DNA of 64,000 nucleotides from Sialis fuliginosa (taxonomy: Eukaryota > Arthropoda > Insecta > Megaloptera > Sialidae), in assembly GCA_961205875.1 (NCBI GenBank), contig OY540818.1, positions 13,056,761 to 13,120,760 of the forward strand. The letters are read 5' to 3'. The notes under the pieces were generated by a model that was given only the letters and a program-made list of their open reading frames with translations, was not told the DNA's origin and searched no databases. The translations under genes and the position numbers were made by a program. Positions within the stretch are counted from its first letter, which is position 1. Every line of letters begins with the position of its first letter. Shown one piece after another: positions 36,020 through 47,639 of this stretch.

Positions 36020-37399
36020 ACATGTATTATAGTTTTATAACTGATCGTGTAAATTAATATTAAATGCTATTTTTGATTAAAATGGTTGAGTTGCGCATAA
36101 AGACGAATATTCTAATAATATTTTTATATTATTTATTAACTGAAAACACAGATTTGTATTAATTTACCCATAAAGTATTCTACATAAACTTACTGACTAT
36201 TTCAATTAGAATAAGTAAATAATTTTAAAGTAAACCTTGAATGTTTGTATCGAAAAAAATCAATTGAAGTGAAGCAATCATTCTATTTAGAGTTTATTTT
36301 AATTTGAAATTTAAAATGTAATAATTTGTTACTTTCTGTTACATTAATATGGCTTATAGTAGTAAATTCATTAACATTAAATTAATGTATTTAGTCGAAT
36401 GATAAAAAGCGAAATGCGAACTAAAAATCCTTTTTATTATTTATTTATTTATGATTATACGAAATGCATATTCCTTTTGGTTACAAAACATGTTATTTGG
36501 TATTGTGATAAAAATGTTTAAATAAACATTTGTTTGTTTAATAGATGGTAGTTTTTAATTTATGCAGAAACGAAATTATCTGGGTTAAGATTATAATTAT
36601 AAAATACGGAAAAATACCCCAAAACTCATTTAAATTCAACGAATTCAAAAGTATTTAAAAATTCAATTGTAATGCAAGATGACTTTGCTAAATTTTTGGA
36701 ATTAGAAATAATGTAAATTAATGTAAAAGAAGTATAATATGTTAAGATATCAAAATTTACAGGAACCTAATATATTTTAAAAGGATTAAAAAAAAAGTAT
36801 ATTTGTATAGTAATATGCATAGACACAGAGAATGGACTGCTTATCAAAATCGATTATTTGTACTTAACTATTTTATAAGCCAATGTACAAAATACCAATT
36901 TAATATTTAATAAATATTTTTGTTGGCACATAAAAATGAAATGAATGAATTTTTTGTGAATCAAAAATATATTTATTTATTTATAAAACGAATTTGTTTT
37001 TTTTACATCTACTTATAGTAACATACGTGTTACTTATTCTGATTCCAAATCAAAACAAAACAACATCGTGTCTGTACGTGCGTTTGTTCTGTCACAGTAT
37101 TTGAATATACATTTTTGACTGTACAACAAGTACTAAATCGTATGCAATGAATTATTTTGCATCGAATTGCTCCATTTTATAGCACTGACCTAAGATAACA
37201 GTTAAATTTAAAGAATATTGAATTTCAAATATATGTTACCGTTTTAAACCCAATTTTCTTCTATATGTGCATAACAACAATGTTTATGTAAATAGAATAT
37301 TCATGTTGATACTATACATAAAACATGCTCTAAATATATACCTTACATATAACTAGCAGTGTTCTTTAAACAGTTTATTGTATTTACTCTAAATATATA
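36020..37399. other. AT-rich background
   Basis: The first ~160 bases still match the flank of the 9387 copy (AGTTTTATAACTG and AAAACACAGATTTGTATTAA), interrupted here by about 80 extra bases. Beyond 36180 nothing is recognised. Confidence 0.45.
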
Positions 37400-37621
37400 C
37401 AGGATGTTCTGTAAAAATATTTTTGAATTTATCTACGTTTGACATAAACCCAAAAATGTTAATTTTCGCCACTGAGCGGCGCTAGTAGCGATGGTTTCCT
37501 AGCGTATAGGTATGTTTTTACAAATGAATATTATACATACCCACAGAGAGAGATATGAGTAAAATATGGAATGGATGTACAATGTACATACATTGTACAG
37601 TTTATAATAATACATCCTGTA
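37398..37621. mobile_element. Small TA-flanked MITE (220 bp)
   Basis: The element 37400-37619 starts CAGGATGT and ends ACATCCTG, with TA on both sides. It holds CGCCACTGAGCGGCGCTAG and, near the right end, a palindromic TGTACAATGTACAT/ACATTGTACA run. TA duplications with CAG ends indicate a Tc1/mariner-class non-autonomous element; the matching terminal part is only about 8 bases. Confidence 0.65.
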
Positions 37622-38402
37622 TATATTTTAGAAGTTGAAAAGAGTACACTTATTAAACAGTCAAAAACGCATTTTTTAATATGTCTTCTAAACATCTATA
37701 TTACTGTATATTTTGATTGATAATTAAGGCTGCGCGCCGAGACGAGACTTCAATTTGAATAGGACGAGACCAAGACGGGGAGAACGGGACCCCTAAACAG
37801 ATGCTTAAGTTTGCTCTGAACTTTTAATATAATAATTACAAATGACAAGACAAAGAGTTTAATAGCATCTTGAAATAATATAATTTACAAACAGTGAGAG
37901 TTCCTCAAATAAAGTAAAAACAAGAATGTTGTTATAGTTATAATATCTCAAAAAATATAAGAATAAAAAAATAATAATAATATATTAGTAGGTAATATTA
38001 AACATGTTTGTTCAAACAATTTTAAAAACTATTCTACACATGTGTATATATAGTTAATGTGTTGTATATATGTTACAAAATGTAAGTAATTAAAAATATT
38101 TATAAAAATTTTAATTAACAGTTTATTATTATGTTGTCAAATGTTTGCACGCTTTGATATTATCTGCATTGTTCATTAAATTTTGTTTAATTCATATTCA
38201 TGTTTACACGGAAAATAATTAAGTGAGTTATTTTTATAGTTTATATAGTTTGTCATAATATTAATGTTGAATTAGTAGTGTTAATGTGGTGGCTTATTTA
38301 AAAATAAGTTATATAAAAAATGTCATAGTTTTAAAAGAAATTTATAATAATTGAAATAAATAAAAACTGAAATAAGGAAATGTTGATTTATGAAAAGGAT
38401 AA
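37622..38402. other. AT-rich background with a CGAGACGAGAC patch
   Basis: At 37731-37800 a purine-rich patch (GCGCGCCGAGACGAGACTTC, GACGGGGAGAACGGGACC) shares CGAGACGAGACT with 25752-25790. It may be the end of a hAT-like element, but no partner end was found. Confidence 0.35.
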
Positions 38403-38901
38403 AGTACTGGCACCAGTCTTGGATATGACCCCAGTAATGGCTATTTTTTAATTAAATGTATTGAATTAGAAATATTTGTTGATATTTGATTACTATCATT
38501 TCTGAATATTAATCTATATACATTTAACACACTTACAGCGTGATTTGATGAGAATCGGTCAATAGGCGTCAAAAAGGTGGACATTTAAACTAATTATTAG
38601 TATAATTTATTTATTAATTATGATATTATCATAGCAACTGCTTTACATTATTTCAAATTTGACGATTCTTTCTTTTATATCTTTTGTGTCGTAGTATTTA
38701 TCTTTAGCAAGTTACTTTATCCATTACTGGAGAAAAAACATAAACAAAATAAAAGGCCATTATTAAAAAAAACTACATTTGCGGATTTTTGTAATTAAAT
38801 AAACTAAATAAAGAGTTACATGAGAATTACAAAAAAGAAGTTCATCAATCACAAAAACAGTACAACTTTGCTCTTATAGCGGCCATAACTGGTGTCAGAA
38901 C
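38403..38901 (+). mobile_element. Family B MITE, near full length
   Basis: It starts GTACTGGCACCAGTCTTGG and ends TATAGCGGCCATAACTGGTG followed by TCAGAAC, the decayed complement of the family terminus. Internal order equals that of the 52134 copy, with a small internal deletion before the TTACTTTATCCATTACTGG block. Non-coding. Confidence 0.88.
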
Positions 38902-40816
38902 TTTTTATTGTTTTTGATAAAAAATGCATTGATTTTTAATTAATGTGTGGTATGAATTTTCAAATATAAAAGGCTGTAAAAAAGTGATAATTTTTAAAAC
39001 TACGATTTAATTTTTGAAAATGTTCTCACAGAGTTTATCGTCATTAACGTAGTGGTTCTCAAACTGTTTATGTTAATGGATCAGTTTTTTTAATTTTCAA
39101 CTTAAAATATGACGTTTTAAAGGTATTAACCAACTAATTTTAGTAGTAACACAAGTAGTAACTTAAAGTATGTCTATAAATTGGCTATTATATTGTGAAA
39201 TGAGATATATTTAATGATTTGTACAATAATAATTCGCGCATAAGGGAACAATCGCCATTATTTCCTCCATATCCGGATAAAAGATTAGACATTTAATTCA
39301 CAATAATGGCCATAATCATAGTTTTCTTTGAAAGAGGTGTAAGTATGCAAGTAATGAATGTTTATTGTGACAGGATCCTTATAAAAGGAAACTTACTCTG
39401 TCATGAATCACTCGGCCAGCTGACATCAGGTGTTGAGTTTGACAACATTATAATATGTTGTATTATGTTCGTCACATAAATGTTTGTATATACATTGTAC
39501 TATAGGTATTTATGAAACTTAATATATCATTATATTATGTATTAATTATATTAACAGAGTGTAGAAATAATCGTAAATATCATAATTTGAATACTATTTC
39601 TATAGTAATATTTACCTAAACATTATACATGAACATAGACTTAACACGTTTGATTACATATGAGAATAATTTAGAATTGTTATGTATTAAGTTTTTCTTT
39701 TATAAATAACCAACCACAAAAGAACAAAATGATGAAAATAATTTCAAAATAATCTTCAAAATGCTTATTTTTTTTAAATAAAAAAAATGGTTCGAATATA
39801 ACAAAAACATTAGTGTATCTGCAGGAATCTTTTTGAATTTTTCAAATCCATCGACCTATACCAAAGATATCAAGCAGACCATGAAGCAATGTTTTCCCAA
39901 CAGTGGCCTAAAGAATCTCATATAATTTATAATAAAAAAATTGTTAACCATTTTTTTTTTTTTAAATGACTAATACATAATGTGTAATTAATAATTACTC
40001 TTATTTTTAACAATATACTTCCTAAAGCGCTGGAGCCCGGCGGAGGTATGAACCCCTTAAAAAAAAACAATTGATACAATGTTATAGTATAAATATTGTT
40101 CACATTTTTATTAAAGTATGGTATATAAATAATAAATATACAGGAATAATTTTTGGAATAGATATTAATATTTAGTTAAAAAGTCATCACTACGCTACGT
40201 TTCCAAATATGTATGAAGATAATAAATAAAAACAATAACCAATTACCAGAAGTATAATTTATTGTCCCGTGCTGTCGGCGTCTAAAATTGTAGTACAAAT
40301 GAAAAAAATTAAAAAAAATGTGATGACGTATACATGTACAAGTAATTTAATAACATCTTACGATCGATATCATTATGAGAATATACTACTGTGTATGGTA
40401 TTGAATTGTGAGAAAAATCAACACTGATCTAACATAATATAACACTTTGAACTTTGTTGGAGCTGAGATCATTTCCGTTGGTTTGTTTTACTTTTAGTTT
40501 TTTTTCCTGAATGTTTTTGTTAGTAAATATTAATCGAATATTAAACTATTAAAATACTTTGTTTATATTTTTTAAATCTGGGAGTGTTTTATTGTAGGTA
40601 TGTAGTTCATAGAGTACTGCTAGAGTACTTCCGCCCAAAAAAGTAAATATTTATATTTAATTGATTTTATGGTTGTTATTTCATATAAAAAGTATTCGTA
40701 ATTAAGTGGTATATGATACACTGAAAAATGAGTAAAGTTAACTAGCATTTTACTATACTTTTTTTTACTCTACATTTTAGACTTTTTTTCACATACCAAT
40801 TGAAGGTCTTTTGATT
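38902..40816. other. AT-rich background with hAT end at 39050
   Basis: TAGTGGTTCTCAAACTGTTT at 39050 is a hAT-type terminus without a partner in view. At 39890-39915 and 40025-40060 there are further GC-richer scraps (AACAGTGGCC, GCGCTGGAGCCCGGCGGAGG) that look like transposon debris. No gene. Confidence 0.4.
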
Positions 40817-41110
40817 TTAACCCTTTAGTACCGTGTTATCAGTAATTTTTAAAATATCAATACAAAAATCTGAAAAAAATCCAGAATGTAGCTTTTAATT
40901 AGCACTTTCAAAGAAAATTATACGAACAGTGTAGCAAAAATAGTTTATGACTAATTTAAGAAATAACTTTCTTATATGTAAATCGTCACAGCATGAAATA
41001 GCTCTAAATACGTATTATGAAGTAGAGAAATGTTATTTGAAGAGAATGCTAGTGAGAATGGTTACAGAACCCTATCATGGGCGTGCCTAACACGCACTTT
41101 GGCCGACTAT
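40817..41110. mobile_element. Dispersed repeat family N, copy 1
   Basis: The copy is bounded at the left by TTAACCCTTTAGTACCGTG, a piggyBac-style TTAA plus CCCTTT start. It ends in AATGGTTACAGAACCCTATC and GCGTGCCTAACACGCACTTT. Copy 2 at 47084-47450 shares the AAATCGTCAC and GTGAGAATGG blocks. The ACGGAACCCT...GCACTTGGCC tail is a common dispersed repeat style in moths and butterflies (recalled, not searched). Confidence 0.55.
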
Positions 41111-43646
41111 AAATATTCTCATAAGTATAAAAGGTGTAACTGTATTTAATGGTATATATGAAAATCAAATTTCAAAGCAATTAGGTAGCTGAAAGAAAAA
41201 CTAAAGAATTTTAAATAACCGATAGTTACAATACAAGGAATTCTAATAGATAACAACCTAAATGATAATAATTTATCAATTGTGCACATACATTAATCAT
41301 GTATAAGAATATGTACACTCTCACTGACTTATAGGGTGGGAGTAGATAAGTGTCACATCCTATACGTGAAATAGCCAATCGCAAGCAGCACTATTGAGGC
41401 TACTAGGAAAGGAAAAGTGACGTATTTGTACCATAGCCAACTAGTGGAAGGTTCGTATTGTAATTTATTCATAACGCCTTCGGGCACATTTATTATTATG
41501 TTGGTCGCAAAGGCGAGTCTAGTTTTATTCGATATGTCTAGCCCATTATTTGTTACATTTTCTGTCTTATTTATGTGTATGTGCAAACTTAAAATGTAAT
41601 GAGATCGTTTTATCGAATTATAATATGTTTATGTATTTTCTATCTAACTAGCATGTTTTAATCATTTAATGTTATTTTCTATTCGTAATGTAATTTATTA
41701 TAGACACATACCTATATTTCATTTTATTTATCAGCTTTAAGGGGTATTTTCTTTGAAATAAAAATTTAAAAAAAGGAAGTATAGGTATTTTATTATATAT
41801 TGTAAATTGTAATCAAATATATTATGTATTATTTATTTATTAAAATATAAATATCTAACATCTATAGTCTATAGTGTAACACTTCAAAAATTTCAAGGCT
41901 GTTAAATCTATAACCCAATACAAAAAAAATATTTTTTTGTAATCCCGATGTTATAGTATCTCCCATCTCTTTTTATTAATATTATAATGTACATAAAGTA
42001 GCAGAATATATTCTGCATTCCAATTATAGTGCCAAACTATTCCAAGGTTGCAATTTTTAACATGAGTTTTTAATTACATGTTGTATTATCTTGACACTTA
42101 ATAAAAACACCGTACCCATTACCAGTTAAAATATTAAAAATTCTTTATAATTGAGTGCATCAGAAGAAATAATACCACACCGTTAGTCTATTGTCGTTAA
42201 TACCGTTAAATATAGCATGTGAATGAGAGAGACAGAACAATCTATATGTGGTCAATGTGATCCGAACCCTTCTAAATATACTTTCTATTTCGATTGAAAT
42301 ATGTGATGGGGATACGCCCAAGCAAGCTATGTTACAGTTATAATGTTGTTTTATTGTATGCCTGTGGTTTTGCTACTAAGAGCTCACTCACACGGTCATC
42401 TTTCGTACGTGCGGATAATTATTTTTGCAATAATTGCTCTACATATGCAAATTTGTGTAATTTCCTTTTCAGTTTGTATTGAAACATGATTTAGAAATAA
42501 CTATTGCAGAAAATTACATTTATTGAATTGTATGAATATTTTTAGATATAATTTATGTATAAATTATATTGTAAATTGTGCGTATGTATGTAATAGGTAC
42601 TTGGTTTTTTCCGAAATAAAACTGAAAATAATGTTTTTCTATTCAAATGAAAAATTTCTTTTTCAAAATCACGTGGTAAGCGTGACGTCAGATGTTAGTA
42701 AACAAACCGAAACAAATCAATAGGGATAGACGTGTAACATGTTTTCTGACGTAATAGCACTGACGGATGTGCCAGACGCGTTTTAAATCATGTGACAGAA
42801 AGGTTAAAAATTACAAATTTAAATTAGGTTTATTATTAAAATACTGACTTATATCACGTAAAAAATAGTTGATTGTATATTATGGTAACATATACTATAC
42901 TTTTTACAACATTTTAGAATGTGATGTCTTCAGGTATCTAACCGATTTCGTTTTATGATAAACATCTTCTTTTTATGTATTTAAGGAAAATAAAATTTTA
43001 ATAAAAAGGTACAAATTTAAATAATTTTCACCGATTTTGGTTCAAAATATATACAGATAAATAGTTTATCATATCATAGAGATGCTCATACTAAGAGTTA
43101 TGACAGTGTTCCCATTTTTACCAATCCAGCGGTGACGCGATTTATTCAAAAATTCATTTATGTGTTATTTTTAGTGAGTATAAAAAATTAAATTAAAATT
43201 GAACATAATATAATAACAAGAAGTACATATGTACATATATTTAATGACATTGGATAAAATCAGAAAATATGGCTGTGGGTGAGATAGAAATCGATTCAAG
43301 CTGTCTAAATTTTAACTAGCTATAACATTTCTACATAGATTATACGATCCAAAGTTATTAAATTAATTTTTATTGTTGTTCAATATAAAGAAAGATGGTT
43401 ACCTATATACAAGAAGAAGTAGTTAATGTTTTCATCCAGAAATCATAAAACTTCAACCGTTTTAATATATGTTTATGTAGCTATCAGGTAATTAAATATA
43501 CCAATATACGGTAATTTAAACACATATATAAAACATGTTCGACTTTAATAATCTGCTCTGATTATCAAGTCTCAAGTAATTATTGTATAAATATGTTCAG
43601 TTTCTTGACGAATAAAATAAGTTCATCAATGGCTACTGGAGTTATG
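41111..43646. other. AT-rich background, no gene seen
   Basis: Frames at 41353-41586 (minus), 41417-41599, 42294-42482 and 42523-42723 (plus) were read. The minus frame ends in a hydrophobic run (PFLVASIVLLAIGYFTYRM) that looks like a membrane segment, but T-rich DNA gives such peptides by chance and there is no supporting splice or repeat context. Unique patches of mixed composition lie at 42170-42420 and 42670-42790. Confidence 0.4.
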
Positions 43647-44357
43647 CAGTGGCGCCGGTGACGGGGAAGCAGGGGGGCAGCTGCCCCCCCCCCGCCATTT
43701 TGAGGAGAAATGACTACTTTTTGCCCTCCCTCGAAATGTTGATCCTGTTTTTTTAAAGTAGGCTTAAAGCGACGTGCAATAATAAAAATCTGTTTTTTGT
43801 ATACTAAACTCCAAAATTAAGAGATCACTAAAAAAAAGCAAATAAAAAAGTCCGATCTACAAACATCCTTTATTTGATTTTACCAAAAAATTTCTCAAGT
43901 CCTGTAGAGCCTCTCAAAATTGATATACATTTTTGAAATTTTTTTTTCGGCGTTTCATCTTCAAAAAAACAAATAATTCGAAAACTGTTCTACGATCATT
44001 TTTCGAGGAGTTGCAGTCATTCAAAAATACCTAAAAATATTGAAACAATTTAGTGATCCCTTAATTTTTGACTTAAGTGTAATTTTTTACTCTTAAAAAT
44101 TCTTTAATTTTTGTAAACTGATGTTAACGTTCTCAGAAAAATTATAAAATGTAACCAGGAGTCTAGTCAGAGATAAAAATAATGGAAAAGTTAGTAGGTA
44201 TCTTTGTTTAATTTTTTATTTTTATTTCTTTAAGCAAGTTAAAGAAAAATTGAAGTCAATTTGGAATTTTAAGAACACCAAGTAAAATTACGTTTTCTTA
44301 ATTTTTGATGTGCGTACTTCCCCCCTCCCCAGAAAAGAATTGGTTCCGGCGCCACTG
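43647..44357. mobile_element. hAT-type MITE containing a Tc1-type insertion
   Basis: The ends are CAGTGGCGCCGGTGACGG and TTCCGGCGCCACTG, giving a 12-base inverted terminus CAGTGGCGCCGG. The left flank GAGTTATG compares with GAGAATTATG at the right, an 8-bp duplication with a likely 2-base change. A G-run/C-run hairpin (GGGGGGCAGCTGCCCCCC) sits at 43673-43690. The interior is interrupted by the TA-flanked element at 43802-44079. Confidence 0.8.
43800..44081. mobile_element. Tc1/mariner-type MITE nested in the hAT element
   Basis: The element 43802-44079 has TA on each side. The left terminus TACTAAACTCCAAAATTAAG and the complement of the right, CACTTAAGTCAAAAATTAAG, match over most positions and continue through AGRGATCACTAAA. 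No coding capacity. Its position inside the hAT copy dates it as the younger insertion. Confidence 0.75.
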
Positions 44358-44641
44358 GAGAATTATGTAATAATAAAGTATATATAATTTAAATAACCAT
44401 ACCTCAATTATGGGTGTGAAACATCCTTTATAGTATACCTGTGGCATTGCTTGTAAACTAAGTACGGAATCGTTAGATAATAATTGTTTTATTGGCTAGT
44501 TTCTGCTCGCCACGCGAAAAAGCTGTTGTCTTGTTAGTTTCTTCCCAATGGCGTGTATTGATGAGTGATTGTCGTCCGGTACAGATAAATAAATAAAATA
44601 TACCGATGTAATGTTAGATGCATGTAGGTAATAGGTTACAT
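44358..44641. other. Spacer between two transposon nests
   Basis: Unique sequence of mixed composition near 44510-44580 (GCTCGCCACGCG, GTCGTCCGG). A 103-codon minus frame starting inside the family B copy at 44807 runs through it and is not considered coding. Confidence 0.4.
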
Positions 44642-45307
44642 CAGTGGTTCTAAAAATATTTTCTTTTAAATCACATCGTGTATAATAAAAATGGAAATTA
44701 TATACTAGATTTTTTTTTGGGTATAGTATAGGTAAGGTAAAGGCACCAGTTATGGCCGCTATAAGAGCAAGTTTTTTTTTTTGGATTAATGGACTTGTTT
44801 CTTGCAATTCTCATAAACTCATGTTACCAATAAAACAAGAGTAACTCTTTATTTAATCAATTTAATTATCAAAGTCCGCAAATATAGTTTTTTTTTAAAT
44901 TATAGCTTTTTATTTTGTTTATGTTTTTTCTCCAGTAATGGATAGAGTAAAACCAGTAATTGATGAACACTGCTAATGATTACAAAATGATAAATACTAC
45001 GACACAAAAGATATAAAGAAAGAATCGTCAAATTTGAAATAATGTTGCTATGATAATATAATAATTAATAAATAAATTAGACTAATAATTAGTTTAAATG
45101 TCCACCATTTTGACACCTATTGGCCGATTGTCATCAAATCACACTGTAAGACAGTTAAATGTATATAGATTAATATTCAGAAATGGTAGTAATCAAATAT
45201 CAACACACTTTGAAATCATAGGTAAAAATATTTAAAACAATATTAATAATTAATTAAAATATTTGTACTAATTAAGGATGCTGTGTCATCTAGTTTGAAA
45301 ACCGCTG
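44642..45307. mobile_element. hAT-type element split by a family B insertion
   Basis: The left terminus CAGTGGTTCTAAAAATATTT and the right terminus, complement CAGCGGTTTTCAAACTAGAT, form a hAT-type inverted pair. Nearly all of the interior is the family B copy at 44736-45206, leaving about 95 bases of the hAT element on each side. An 8-bp duplication could not be confirmed. Confidence 0.6.
44736..45206 (-). mobile_element. Family B MITE nested inside a hAT element
   Basis: It starts GGTAAAGGCACCAGTTATGG, continues through CCGCTATAAGAGCAAG and AAGTCCGCAAATATAG in reverse of the 38403 copy, and stops before the opposite terminus at about 45206. It is therefore cut short on one side. Non-coding. 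Confidence 0.85.
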
Positions 45308-46170
45308 GTTAATAGTAACGTTACTCTGTAGAGATGTAGCATTTTTATACTGTCCGACATTATTATTCTTGTAATAAAATTTTATCGTACCTATGTACAT
45401 ATCTTTGTATTACATTCATGTGGGATTTCAAGAACATGGTCTGTAAATGTACTGCAAGTTTATTGATAAACGTGGAGAAGAATAATTAGATATATATATT
45501 TTTTCAATATTCTACTACTGTTACATTATTTAAAAAAAATTCAACTGTATTTACTTTTTTGCTCTACACTTTTTATATTTCTCTCTTAAAAAGTTATTAT
45601 AGTGACCTTTTTTGCTCTATGCTTGCACTTTTTTTTATTTTTCTTTCTACGTACAATTTTTGAATTAGGTTTTGCACTTTTCATTTTTGGAACTGCAGAA
45701 ACAAGCTATATAAAATTACACACTAAAATAACCCCTAGTTACATCAAAATAATATGTCAGTATTTTATATAATTAAGTTAATTTTGTTATTTATTATCAA
45801 AAAACAATCAAGTATAAAAATAGATACTTGTTTATAGTATAATTTTATTATAAATAGTAAGTTAACGTTTTGACTAATATTGCATTTAACCCAGTTACCA
45901 GAAATTTAATAAAACAAAAAACCATTTCAAACAAGCTTCTGGAATTGTATAGGTTTACGTGTAGAGATTAAAATAAAATAAGAGTTTACACTTATAAAAT
46001 AGAAACCTTTTCCCCAAAAATGAGTCTAATGGTCCACTCGGCACATGTTTCGGACCTAATAGTTCCAGACTGATACAGTTTTGGTCAAAACCTTATAGGA
46101 CTTCTTATGAAGTTGAAATACGTGTCGAATAACATTGTTTTCTTGTGGTTAATGTGTATATTTTTAGTTT
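45308..46170. other. AT-rich background
   Basis: Nothing recognised apart from a mixed-composition stretch at 46015-46110. Confidence 0.5.
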
Positions 46171-46538
46171 AAGTTACTTTTCATTTAAATTTAAATTAGA
46201 ATACATTATTTGAATTTTAAATTCCAAAAGTAAATGAATATATTATTTTCTGAAAACTGATGTCAGTCGCACATACCTTCATTAAAAATGAGCAACGGAA
46301 ATATTTTTATAAACGGATTGGTCTATTTTTGGTAGCTAAGATCAAGAGGTAAATATTTTTCATTTTATTTAAATTTAAATTAGAATACATTTTTTGAATA
46401 TTGAAATCCAATTATAAATGAACATATTATTTTCTGAAAACTGATGGCAAGCGCACGTACCTACATTAAAAATGAACAACAGAAATATTTTTATAAACGG
46501 ATTGGTTCATTTTTGGTAGCTAAGATCAAGAGGTAAAT
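46171..46538 (+). repeat. Two tandem copies of a 184-bp unit
   Basis: Unit 1 (46171-46354) and unit 2 (46355-46538) share AAATTTAAATTAGAATACAT, ATATTATTTTCTGAAAACTG, ATATTTTTATAAACGGATTG and GGTAGCTAAGATCAAGAGGT in the same order at a 184-base offset. Divergence is modest (roughly one base in ten by eye). No longer array is present and no third copy is in the window. Confidence 0.85.
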
Positions 46539-47083
46539 GTTTTGCGGCTGACACAAATGATCGATATGGTTCTTGTGATGGCCTCCTACACCATTGTGGG
46601 GCATTGACTTATTGCCGACAAGCAGAGATACTCGAAGTTGTTGGACTGGCTTCTTCATTTGAATAACGATAATGTGCTGATTAATCGAACTAGTTCAATT
46701 TTTTAATTACTTGTTATTATTTCAAAAGTCCGCAACATACCATACTTGGAAAATCGCAATTTCTATTTTGAACCAAAATAAATAATAACGATACACATTC
46801 TTAATTAGTGTCGGTGTATATTTGCAGTCTCTAAACAGTGGATTCTTAAATATATCTATACATAGTTTGAGCAATTATTGAAAATATTATCGATATTTTA
46901 TTATATGTAACTTACATTGGAATCAAAACTAGATTTGCATAAAAAAACATATTTTTTTGACTTACCTCCCTCAGAGCGAAAAATGTACTCAATTTTATTT
47001 TCACTTACCCCATTGAGTGAAACGTCTTCAGATAGGTCGACTAAAATACAATAAAAAGCATTATTATAACAAATATTAGCAAA
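46539..47083. other. Unique mixed-composition patch then AT-rich DNA
   Basis: The 46540-46690 stretch (GGCTGACACAAATGATCG, GATGGCCTCCTACACC) is not repeated in the window and is GC-richer than its surroundings. It follows the second tandem unit directly, so it might be the tail of that repeat's parent element. Confidence 0.35.
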
Positions 47084-47450
47084 ATTAGTTTATGAAATAT
47101 TTAGAAATTACTGTTTTTTAATTTTATAAATCGTCACACGAATAGGTACACTTTAGCTCTTGATATGTATTATTAACACGTTGAGTGCGGTGAATACGAC
47201 TACCGTGTCCTTATAAACATTGAGCCACGCGGTAAACACAGTAGCCGTGTTCAGTTAGTACGATATATTTTTAGGTTATTTTGTGGTAGATTATAAAGAG
47301 TATTTTAAACTTTTATTAGCTTTTTAAATTATTTAAAATTTGTCAGTCACACATAAATGTTCTCAATAATTCGTTCGCATTGAATGTTAGTGAGAATGGC
47401 TACGGAACCCTATCATGTGCGTGCCTAACATACACTTGGCCAGTCTTTAC
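47084..47450. mobile_element. Dispersed repeat family N, copy 2, with piggyBac-style insert
   Basis: It shares AAATCGTCAC and GTGAGAATGGCTACGGAACC, then CTATCATGTGCGTGCCTAAC with copy 1 at 40817. An extra block starts at TTAA 47173-47176 with CACGTTGAGTGCGG and holds two direct ~38-base repeats of GCGGTRAAYAC...CCGTGT (47181-47213 and 47220-47257). TTAA plus CACGTTGAGTGC is a piggyBac-like start; the right limit of the insert is not clear. Confidence 0.55.
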
Positions 47451-47536
47451 TATTTACTGATGATACTTAAAGTTGGAGATTTGTGACATAACGTACCTAT
47501 AAATAATATTGATACCGTTTCGATCTCGTCTATATT

Positions 47537-47639
47537 CTATTTCATTTAAGAATGCAGTGGTTGCTGTGTTTTTTGACGGTAAAATGCACGATTCGTAACG
47601 TCAGAACCCCGACGACCACTGCATTCTTAAATGAAATAG
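47537..47639. repeat. Hairpin with perfect 25-bp arms
   Basis: The arm 47537-47561 (CTATTTCATTTAAGAATGCA, then GTGGT) is the exact complement of 47615-47639, separated by 53 bases. Pairing continues imperfectly inward to TTGACG/CGTCAG, leaving a loop of about 20. The flanks are alike in direct orientation (TCTCGTCTATATT before, TCTCGTTAATATT after). It could be a very short young foldback element with a ~13-bp duplication, or a hairpin RNA precursor. No known microRNA seed was recognised in it. Confidence 0.7.

Noticed and set aside
41353-41586. 77-codon minus frame ending in a membrane-like helix, possible tail-anchored protein
   Set aside because: T-rich DNA easily gives Leu/Val/Ile/Phe runs. 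No homologue comes to mind, and there is no promoter, splice or codon-use support.
44496-44807. 103-codon minus-strand frame
   Set aside because: It starts inside the family B transposon copy and runs out through unrelated flanking sequence, so it is a chance frame.
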